From: Chitinophaga eiseniae
GTDB lineage: Bacteria > Bacteroidota > Bacteroidia > Chitinophagales > Chitinophagaceae
Reading direction: 5' to 3'
DNA length: 64,000 nt
NCBI RefSeq assembly: GCF_900167135.1
Contig: NZ_FUWZ01000001.1
Location: 1,784,336-1,848,335, forward strand
Part shown: positions 19,866 through 28,100 of the stretch, piece by piece
How the letters are laid out: every line of letters starts with the position of its first letter
Position numbering within the stretch: the stretch's first letter is position 1
Translations under genes and position numbers: made by a program
Notes under the pieces: generated by a model
Told to the model about the DNA's origin: nothing
Database searches by the model: none
Seen by the model: only the letters and a program-made list of their open reading frames with translations

Positions 19866-19926
19866 GAAAATAAGAATAGCAAATTATGCAAAAATCCAAT
19901 TGAGTAAATATAAATTGTCTTTTTGA

Positions 19927-19934
19927 CAAATATA
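19927..19934 (-). promoter_or_regulatory. Promoter -7 box of the sigma/FecR/SusC/SusD operon
   Basis: On the minus strand this reads TATATTTG, an exact match to the Bacteroidota -7 consensus TAnnTTTG, 62 bases before the sigma factor start. No clear TTG -33 element is seen. The surrounding 19866-20180 is AT-rich and holds no other gene. Confidence 0.5.
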
Positions 19935-20180
19935 CTATTTATATGTATTCGGGTCATTATCTATCCCTGTCATCGGCCAAACAGGCAGAAAAATGACGCG
20001 ATAGTGCTGGTTTTAGAAATAACAATATTGCCGAAGGAAAGAATAAGCGTACTGTTGGAATGTAAACAGGTGAAAATCAGTATTTTTTGTTATTTTAACT
20101 GGCTGCTCCTCCTTTTATAAGCGTGCTGTCTGCGGAACGTGGCCCGATTACGAAAAAAAAGGACGAAAAATAATTATCAC

Positions 20181-20306
20181 ATGAGTTTGACAAATAAAAC
20201 GATACTGGAAAAAGCCAACGAGGCGATCAAAAAAGGAGACAACGAGAGCTTCCTGGCTTACTGCACTGATGATACGGAACGGGTATTCGTGGGGTCATTG
20301 AAATAG
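20181..20306 (+). pseudogene. Truncated SnoaL-like (NTF2-fold) protein remnant
   Basis: A 41-codon frame begins MSLTNKTILEKANEAIKKGD and contains FLAYCTDDTERVFVG before a TAG. This is the N-terminal third of the small SnoaL/ketosteroid-isomerase-like proteins common in Bacteroidota, which run to about 120-140 residues. A hairpin with a T-rich tail follows only 53 bases after the stop, so the distal two thirds appear deleted while start and terminator remain. Family assignment rests on motif memory; the shortness is seen directly. Confidence 0.55.
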
Positions 20307-20358
20307 ACCGGTAACGGGCATTGGACGTTGGTAACGCAATGGCATTGAAAATGTCCGG

Positions 20359-20392
20359 ATGGGACAAGCTGCTATACAACGGCCTGTCCCAT
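20359..20392 (+). terminator. Terminator after the SnoaL remnant
   Basis: ATGGGACA (20359-20366) pairs with TGTCCCAT (20385-20392), followed by TTTTATTTT on the plus strand. It also lies just beyond the stop of the convergent YcaQ-type gene. Confidence 0.5.
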
Positions 20393-20401
20393 TTTATTTT
20401 A

Positions 20402-21604
20402 CTATATCGAAATCCCTTCCCTGATCGCTTTCAGCAGTTGTTTGTTGTTAGACTTTGTAATGACCACCTCCCTGCATTGATTGAACCGCGCGAATGCGCT
20501 AATAGCTTCAATGAGTTTATCAGTCATCGGCCGGGTGAAGGACACCGGTTCAAAATGAAGGTTATGAATAGTGAGCGTGCGGCGCTTCCGGTCGGCTTTG
20601 GAATCCATCCGGGCCACGAAAGTGTCGCCTATCAGCACCGGCAGGGAGAAATAGCCGTACTTCCGCTTTGCCTGTGGTACAAAACATTCTATCTGGTAGT
20701 CAAAATCAAAGAAGTCTTTCAAACGATGCCGCAGCACGTTTAACGTGTCAAACGGGGAAAGAATAAAAGCGTCTCCGCTCAGGTTTATTTTTTTCTTTTT
20801 ATAAACGGGCAACATGTACAGGGGAGCGGTGTTCAGTCCGTCTACACGAACGCTGCACACTTCTCCTTCTTCCACCATCTTCTCCAGTACTGTTTTTACC
20901 AGGTTGTCTTTTGCGTAGTGCGCACGCCAGGAGATGTCTTTTACATAAGCGATCCCCAGCGACTGTAAAGAGCGCCGGATGACATGCCGTGCAAATTCTT
21001 CCGGAGATGGCGGGGTAGTATCTATATCACCCGGTAACAGGTTGATGGGCAGGTCATATACCTTGTGGAAGTTCTCCTGCCGCGTACACATGAGACTCCC
21101 ATCGAGGAACAGCCGCTCGAGTGCCAGCTTCGCCGGGCGCCAGTCCCACCAGCCGGTACTGGCCACGGGGCGGTCATTTTCAAAATCTTTCACCATCAGC
21201 GGGCCTTCACGGCCTATTCTGTCCAGCACCTTACGCATCAGGTTGACCTCCGGTTGTGTCAGCGGTTTTCGCCGCGACAAAAAACCTTCCTTCACCGGCA
21301 GGGAGAAACGATATTCATGCATGGGGATATAACCGGTACCGTAAGTGAAAAATTCGAAGATCCGGCCGTCTGCCTGCAGCTCATCGATCCATTCCGGTTT
21401 GTAATCAGGCACGCGCGATGCTATCGCGTGGTGGTGCGCCCGCTCTACCACATAGTTGGTATCGATCTGGATAAAACCAAAATGATCGATCAGTTTATAA
21501 ACGGCCTCAATGCCTTTTCCGAACTGCGCCGGCTGTGCCAGCCCTGCGGCATGGAGGATGATTTTTTTCGCGTCTGAACTGGTGAGCGTATGTTGCTTCG
21601 TCAT
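20402..21604 (-). CDS. ycaQ: YcaQ/AlkX-type winged-helix DNA glycosylase
   Basis: 400 residues covering the whole HTH_42 (PF06224) winged-helix family. The N-terminus has GLAQPAQFG and the catalytic-region motif FGFIQIDTN, a Q-hydrophobic-D triad. As I recall, QxD marks the YcaQ/AlkX branch and QxQ the AlkZ branch. FEFFTYGTGYIPMHEYRF, the mid-protein TGWWDWRPAKLALE and FVARMDSKADRKRRTL are also typical of YcaQ. The E. coli protein excises alkylated bases and unhooks interstrand crosslinks. The gene stands alone on its strand and its start faces the AT-rich block that follows. Confidence 0.85.
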   Translation of the reverse strand: MTKQHTLTSSDAKKIILHAAGLAQPAQFGKGIEAVYKLIDHFGFIQIDTNYVVERAHHHAIASRVPDYKPEWIDELQADGRIFEFFTYGTGYIPMHEYRFSLPVKEGFLSRRKPLTQPEVNLMRKVLDRIGREGPLMVKDFENDRPVASTGWWDWRPAKLALERLFLDGSLMCTRQENFHKVYDLPINLLPGDIDTTPPSPEEFARHVIRRSLQSLGIAYVKDISWRAHYAKDNLVKTVLEKMVEEGEVCSVRVDGLNTAPLYMLPVYKKKKINLSGDAFILSPFDTLNVLRHRLKDFFDFDYQIECFVPQAKRKYGYFSLPVLIGDTFVARMDSKADRKRRTLTIHNLHFEPVSFTRPMTDKLIEAISAFARFNQCREVVITKSNNKQLLKAIREGISI

Positions 21605-21650
21605 GAAGACAAAATAAGGAAATAATCAATATTGTTGTTTCATGACAGAT

Positions 21651-21682
21651 AAAAAAACAGCGCGGTTATGCGCTGTTTTTTT
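21651..21682 (-). terminator. Strong terminator of the DUF262 operon
   Basis: A 13-base arm at 21651-21663 pairs perfectly with 21670-21682 around a GGTTAT loop. The minus-strand transcript of the DUF262 gene ends in a run of seven U. It marks the left border of the AT-rich block. Confidence 0.85.
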
Positions 21683-21710
21683 CTATAGTGGCCGCCAGGT
21701 GTTGCTATTA

Positions 21711-24017
21711 TCAACTTAAGGCTAACGCCGGTGTAGCTGCCCAGAGATCCTTGATGGCTTTCTCTAATTGCTCGCTGGTGTCATAGCTTCCCAGGGTCGA
21801 GAATATTTTGGTAACTTTATACAGCGCGGCAGTCTTGGCCTCCTTGATATAATCCAGGGGTATTCCTTTTAGAATTACCCAAAATAAATAGAAGTTCATC
21901 GGCATCCGCACGTTTCGGGTATGAAGGATTTCATCTAGTCGTTTGTTGCTGGGTGTTTCAGCCGGTTTTCCGGTGGGTTTGGAGATAAGTAGTTTCGCTT
22001 TTTCGATAAACTCAGCTTCAAAATCATTCAGCGACAAAAGAAATTCAGATTTGAAATTCTTGTCTTCCAGCATCTGGGTGATATGTGCCTTTTTTCTGAA
22101 TTTTACAATAGTTGCAGAAAGGCGTTTGCTGATATCAAGTACTTCCTTTATGTTAGCCATGTTGGCTTTCCCTGAGGTCATATAGTGAAGGTAACTAAGG
22201 TTGGTCACAAGTTCTTCATTGAGCATCCTTTTGTCATCTTTTCTCAGGTACAACCAGCTGTTTCGCTTACAGAGGTCTTTTATGGCATCGGTGATGTCAC
22301 GGTCCACGTAAGCGTTCCAAAACTCAAAGGTGTTTTCCTTGATGGGAATGGGTTTGTGATTGATGCGTTTGAATAGTTCTTCCGGAAGAAAGTGTTTGTT
22401 GTTTTCTTCTTTTATCTCAATCACTTCCAAATCATAGTCCTTTATGTAGGATTGTTCTTTAGCGGAGAGATGCTGGAACTTTTTACGGTGAAGATCAGGC
22501 AACAGCCCTGTGCGTAAATTTAGCGCGAACTGGTGTTTTTGGGACTTTACCATTTTTCCCTGTTCGTCTGCGTATTTTTCTCCCAGGAAACCAAGGATCG
22601 TTAATAAACGTTGTTGACCATCAATTACCTCGGCTATACCATTTGCCCTTTGATATATATATAATGGATGGATTTTGATGCCCAGAAGTATACTCTCAAT
22701 GAGCGAGGACGCTTTGGAGATATTCATGACTTCGTTCCGCTGATAGGGTGGCTTGAGCTTGAATTTTCGTCTTTTCATTCTGTCCAGAATATCACTGACC
22801 GATGTGGAAGTAGGGTCCATTTTGGAGAAGTGCTCCAGTTCTTTACCTGGAGTAAACCGCTCTTCCATGTATTTTTGCATCTTGTCTTTGTGGTCAACCA
22901 GGAAAGTCTCATCACTTTTTAAGTATTTGATGAAAGAGATGTCAAGTTGGGAGACGAAAAAGGTGGAGATAGTAGTATATCTTTTGATGATCAACTGCCA
23001 GTGGTTACTCTGGTCCATAGTATAATGCTGGCTTTGTTTCTGGATGTGATTTACCAGCCTTTCCTTGAAGATGATATTATTTATTTCATTTGAGGGGACG
23101 TTTTCCTTTTCACATACCGACAGCCCCCAGAATATGCAGTCGTGAATTAAGCCGTTAGAAGGATGATTCGCTTTCTTTAGCCCGGCACTGATTTCAGTCA
23201 GGTAGTCACATTTTTCCCTGAACTTGTCAAAAATAATTGAAATTTTTTTGGCACTTCCGGTCATGCTGTAAGACAAATAGTCATAGTACATATTGACAAT
23301 GTCTTCCCGCTCATGCCGGTATTTATTAATAGGAATATGTTGCAATACCAGTAACTCCCGGATATGTTGCAAAATGGTCTCCTGGTTTTTGCTTTTGTGA
23401 GCAAATAGGGTAGTTACCAGTTTGTATAGTTCTGGTTTTTTTTCGAACTGCGTCTTGAAGTATATATTAATCTCATCCTGGATGTATTGTGCTTTGAATA
23501 CCTCCTCTTTCTTTAAGGGTGAAATACCCAGGTTGTAACGTTTGAAAATTTCCCTTTTTATAACTTCTTCATCATAAGGACTGACAAGCGCCTCATTGGT
23601 TGCTGTCACCTGGATCAGCCGGAGGGAAGTGGAAAGTATACGTTCTTTCATTGTCTCATCCAGTTGCGAGAACTTTTTGCCTGCGAGGTTCCACAGTTTC
23701 TCAAGACCGTGAGGTTTTAACGAAAATTCGTTACGAATGTAACGCTCGATCGATTCACAGCGTTGCCTGCCATCTATGACCTCCCAGTCTTTACCTTTGA
23801 TATATACTACAATCGGAGGAATTTCCCCATGTAATAAGATTGTCTCAATCAGGTAAGTGGCCTTTACGTCCGTCCAGACATATTTGCGCTGATAGGAAGG
23901 TTTGTAGTTGAGAATGTGCGATTGATCACTATTGAACTGGAAGACAGAACGTATAGATCGTAGTTTGTTGTGAATGATGATATTGTTGAAAAGAGAACTG
24001 ATAGTTGTTGGTTCCAT
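21711..24017 (-). CDS. Protein with two DUF262 (ParB/Srx-fold) modules
   Basis: 768 residues. Each half has the DUF262 signatures: YQR at 42-44 and DGRQR at 82-86, then YQR at 425-427 and DGQQR at 466-470. The rest of each half is helical, so the gene looks like an internal duplication about 385 residues long. DUF262 is a ParB/sulfiredoxin-like nucleotide-hydrolysing fold; GmrS-type DUF262 proteins partner with DUF1524 HNH nucleases in type IV restriction. I see no DUF1524 HNH motif here, so any nuclease would have to be a separate protein. It lies 61 bases downstream of the sigma-like gene, same strand, with a strong terminator after it. Base composition is distinctly AT-rich. Domain call is confident; role in defence is inference. 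Confidence 0.85.
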   Translation of the reverse strand: MEPTTISSLFNNIIIHNKLRSIRSVFQFNSDQSHILNYKPSYQRKYVWTDVKATYLIETILLHGEIPPIVVYIKGKDWEVIDGRQRCESIERYIRNEFSLKPHGLEKLWNLAGKKFSQLDETMKERILSTSLRLIQVTATNEALVSPYDEEVIKREIFKRYNLGISPLKKEEVFKAQYIQDEINIYFKTQFEKKPELYKLVTTLFAHKSKNQETILQHIRELLVLQHIPINKYRHEREDIVNMYYDYLSYSMTGSAKKISIIFDKFREKCDYLTEISAGLKKANHPSNGLIHDCIFWGLSVCEKENVPSNEINNIIFKERLVNHIQKQSQHYTMDQSNHWQLIIKRYTTISTFFVSQLDISFIKYLKSDETFLVDHKDKMQKYMEERFTPGKELEHFSKMDPTSTSVSDILDRMKRRKFKLKPPYQRNEVMNISKASSLIESILLGIKIHPLYIYQRANGIAEVIDGQQRLLTILGFLGEKYADEQGKMVKSQKHQFALNLRTGLLPDLHRKKFQHLSAKEQSYIKDYDLEVIEIKEENNKHFLPEELFKRINHKPIPIKENTFEFWNAYVDRDITDAIKDLCKRNSWLYLRKDDKRMLNEELVTNLSYLHYMTSGKANMANIKEVLDISKRLSATIVKFRKKAHITQMLEDKNFKSEFLLSLNDFEAEFIEKAKLLISKPTGKPAETPSNKRLDEILHTRNVRMPMNFYLFWVILKGIPLDYIKEAKTAALYKVTKIFSTLGSYDTSEQLEKAIKDLWAATPALALS

Positions 24018-24078
24018 TTTTTAATTGGATTAATTATAGTAATAGTTTGCTGGCAGGGAGCTCACAGGATAGCGACAA

Positions 24079-24879
24079 TTAGGTACGGCGGCAAGATCTG
24101 ATGGTTTTGAGCGCCGCCTGATACGCTGCTATGACTTTCGTTTTTGTCATATTCAACTCGTCACCGATTTCATGAAAAGTGTATCCTTTTTCATAAAATA
24201 GTTTTAGGATATTGGTCTGGGAATGAGTGAGGTATATCTGATAATCGTCTACACGTATAATGGGAGGGAGGTTCGACATGTCTAAAGCCTCATTGGTCCG
24301 TTTAATGTAGGGATGTATGGCGGCTATGCATTTTTTCACTTCCACCGCAATGTGCCTGATGGTATGCCCGGTTACAGCTGCTATCTGTTGATGGCTATAA
24401 CCTTGTAGCAGCAGATCGATCAGTTCTATTCTGCTTTTGGACAGATATCCTGCGGCTTTCCGGATAAGATTCAGGTTTACCTCGTCTGTCATCAGTTGTT
24501 CCTGATGCGATGCTTCCCGATACGGATCATAGACGGCCAGCTGGATACCCTGGTCACTAAGTTGTTCCAGAGAAATGAAATTATTTTTGGAATTACTGAT
24601 GTAGGTTAAACAGTCCCATTTTACACGTTTGCAGATAAAGTTTTTGATGTGTTCTATGTTTTCCATCATATTCCGGCGGTCCCAAATGAGCTTGAACGCA
24701 TTTTGAATGATCGTCGTAATCTCAAATTCATCTTTGATGATGCTACGGGCGAAGCTGAATACAGGTCTGTATAGGTGATTGTATATAAAGCTAAAACCTC
24801 TTTCGTTGCCTTCTCTAAAGAGCAGAAAATATTGATGGGCATGGTTATCCCGTTCTGACGGTAAAGCGTTGTCAGTCAT
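24079..24879 (-). CDS. Sigma-70/ECF-like protein with an extra C-terminal helix-turn-helix
   Basis: 266 residues, longer than the usual 180-200. Residues about 15-110 resemble ECF region 2 (FSFIYNHLYRPVFSFARSII, then AFKLIWDRRNMMENIEHIKNF). About 130-195 resembles region 4 (SRIELIDLLLQGYSHQQIAA). A second region-4-like helix-turn-helix follows at about 217-262 (LTHSQTNILKLFYEKGYT, then EIGDELNMTKTKVIAAYQAA). No FecR gene is nearby. Its partner downstream is the two-DUF262 gene, and the divergent neighbour is a nuclease-NACHT protein. It could regulate that cassette, or act as a DNA-binding component that no longer serves as a sigma factor. Composition is AT-rich like its neighbours. Confidence 0.75.
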   Translation of the reverse strand: MTDNALPSERDNHAHQYFLLFREGNERGFSFIYNHLYRPVFSFARSIIKDEFEITTIIQNAFKLIWDRRNMMENIEHIKNFICKRVKWDCLTYISNSKNNFISLEQLSDQGIQLAVYDPYREASHQEQLMTDEVNLNLIRKAAGYLSKSRIELIDLLLQGYSHQQIAAVTGHTIRHIAVEVKKCIAAIHPYIKRTNEALDMSNLPPIIRVDDYQIYLTHSQTNILKLFYEKGYTFHEIGDELNMTKTKVIAAYQAALKTIRSCRRT

Positions 24880-25026
24880 TTTGTTTTATTTTTTTTGTTT
24901 GTAGTTGGCGTTTTCCCGTTACGCCTGTTGTTTTGGTTTTCTCCTATCCGTTGTTTGTGGGTTAGGGAATAAGAAAATGTTAATTCAGGTCTCAGTTTTT
25001 CATTTATATTTTCTTTTTGAGATTAA

Positions 25027-25034
25027 TAAATTTG
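25027..25034 (+). promoter_or_regulatory. Candidate promoter -7 box of the nuclease-NACHT gene
   Basis: TAAATTTG matches TAnnTTTG exactly, 97 bases before the first possible ATG (25131). A T-rich stretch at 24996-25000 could stand in for the -33 element. The 251-base divergent gap 24880-25130 shows nothing else I can name. Confidence 0.4.
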
Positions 25035-25130
25035 AGCGCGAAATAATGATTCTCTTTTTAATTATTGGTGAATAAGTTGCGAAGGTTATAGGGATAACAA
25101 TATATTAACAAACATTGAAATAATAACTGC

Positions 25131-28100
25131 ATGAAGTTAGGTTGTGTTGTGAAGTTAAAAACGAAGCCAGATTTTGGGTTGTCATATAAGAATGTGATCA
25201 TGCAGGGTCCGGAGGAAGAGAAATTCATGTATGGAAATTGCGTACGGGGATCGTTGTTCAATAAATCATTAAATTGTACAAAAAAAAATTACATGCGTTC
25301 CATGCTGAACTGGTATAAAATTTCAGAGAAGATATTTGAGGAGATATGCCGTGAAGTAGGCGAGACTGCTTTCCCTGCATCCCGGCTATCCCTGTACTTG
25401 AAAAACGGGCATGCGCAGGAAGGAATTGATATACTAAGTGCGGTTGGCGAAGACGGAAAGTATATCTGCATACAATGCAAACATGTGGAGATATTGTCAC
25501 AATGTGATTTGACAGAAATTGTCGATTTATTACTGGCGAAGCAATTTCATGATAAAACATCCTGCTTTGTTTTAGCCACCACAGCAGACCTGCAGGAGCC
25601 GAAGCTGCAGAAGCATCTGATAGCATTGACTGAGCAACTCCTGAAAAGAAATATACGGTTCGAATACTGGGATCGTCGTGTCCTGGAGGAGAAGTTGAAA
25701 CGGCAGTGCAGTGTGGTGAGTTACTACTTCGGGACGGCCGCTGCGGATGAACACTGTTATGCACAATCCAGGTTACCCGGTATTCCACCACGGACAGGTG
25801 AAAAAAACTATCTGCAAAGAACCTTGAGCCTTATGCAAAACAGGCTACAGGAAGATTCCCTGTCATCGTTTTTTTCCGACAAGGAGACCATAAAGTTAGC
25901 CAGCCTGTTTACAGGTGAGTATAGATTTCAAAGAAAGCTGATCGGGGTGATTGCTAATGCGCATGAGGGGAAAAGTGTAGAGCTGCGGCAAAACGCATAC
26001 CTCCTGGAACACGTTTCCATTCCGTTTACCTGCCTTTTGATTGAATTGAAGTCGCAGCTAACAATCCCCATTGACCAAATGCTCGATACGCTTTATCGAG
26101 GCTGGAAGCATGTTCCGGCGAAGGATCTGGCGGTTTTTATCGACGGCCTGGATGAAGTACCCACGGAATCTTTTGAAGATACCTTATTGCATATCCGGGA
26201 TTTCTCACTCAGAAATCCATATATCAGCATCATCTTTAGTTGCCGCAAGTTATTTTTTAATCAATACAGGATCAAAGAGAGATTGGGGGCTTTTTCGTTT
26301 TACCGTCTGGGAAGTATTCAGCATGAAGACATCCGGATATTTATACGGTCGCAGATAAACATACGCTATGAAAAATTTATGGATTTCGTCAGAAAAGCGA
26401 ATATAGGTTTCCTTTTGTCGGAGCCGTTTTACCTGGTCAGCCTGATAAAGCTGTTTAAGGAAAACCCGGGAGGCCTGCCCCGGACTAAAATAGCGATCAT
26501 CGAAAAGTTGATGTTGGATTCCTTTTGCGTTAACGATAACCGGCGCCTTTCGGGCGGCAGATTGCTGCATCAGCGTGCTGTGGCTGCCACCATGATAATT
26601 CAGCAATTTGCCTTTGCCCTTCAATTGCATGGTTCAAATTCAATGGAAGCAAGTGGGGTACAGCAATTGTTTGGTCTGCCGGAAATTGAGTTACTGGAGC
26701 ACAGCGCTCTTATTACGATAGAAAATGACCGCTGGAGTTTCGTAAATGCCATCTTCCAGGAGCATATAGCCGCCGTGGTATTGTCAAAGATGAATTTTGA
26801 CGACATCGTAGCGATAGTTACGGTTGGCACACACAGAAGAAAAATTAAGGCAAAGTGGATACAGACGGTCACTTCATTGCTATTCTTATTGGAGGAAGGG
26901 GCGATGCGGGACCAGGTACTGCAACTGTTAAAAGAAGACAATATTGAGCTGCTTTTTTATACTGAGCATAGTAAGTTCGATGCAGTGACCAAACTGGAAA
27001 TTCTTAAAAGCTTATTTGAAAGATTGGAGCAGTATCAGCTGCAGCCAATACTGATTGATGATAGCGCCATCGCCCTGTTTATCCAGGGAATACCGGCAGC
27101 GGTTGATTTTTTAACCGCACTGGTAGATGGAGCCGGTACATTTGTAGGGGTGAAGACTACCTGTTTACGTGTGTTGAAGTTTGTAACGCTTTCTCCGGCA
27201 GAGAAAACCAGGTTAAGTTCAACGTTGCAAAAGGAGCTTTTGTATACTACCGATCCAGGCTACGCTGGTGAGCTGATGCAAGTCCTGGCTAAGCATCAGC
27301 TGGGAGATGAGCCATTGGTCCATGCATTGATCGGGAATGTAGCGATGGGGGAATATCATGCGTTTAGAGATGGTGTATACCAGTTAATAGTGGCGCATGG
27401 CCTGGCTGACAAGCACTTTCTGTATGTGATGGATGGTATTCATGCATTGCGTAGGTACAATGCAACTATCAGGCACGGAGGTTCGGAAATGTCCTTTGGG
27501 AAGGCCATCACTCAAATAAAGTCTCTCGGCAACATGCAACGTTTGTTTGATGCCTTCATGGAGCCTGACTGGATGGCGTTTTATAAATACTCACACGATA
27601 TCAGGGCGCTTTGGGCCAAGGTGTTGGACAATATGCGGCTGTTACATGAAGGGAATGCCTCTCTTGTCTTTATTCTTACAGGATTCGTGAAAAAGTTGGG
27701 CCTGAAACACCTGCGTGGAAAATATGAAGGATTGGAAGCCTTTTTGTCCGGGCTAACTTTTAACACGCTGCCTGCCCGGATACTGATGGAAGATATTCTA
27801 TCAAAGACACATTGGGGGCTCAGCGTTTTTGTAACGGAGGAAGTCTTTGATTATTTACTATTTGAGTTTGAAGAATGTGATTTGCCGGTGTCAGTGTTGT
27901 ATTCCATTGTTAACGCACTGGATAACAATGGGAAAATAGAAACAGCGGCGAAGTTAAGGCAACTTGTAAAGGATGCTTATGTTGATAGTGCACAGGATGT
28001 TGCATTTGAGGAAGTTGTCTACTCCACGTGGCAGCGTGCGAAAGATGAAAATGACAGGAAATACATAAGTGACCGGCGTTGTTGCCTGGAGGGGGTGAAA

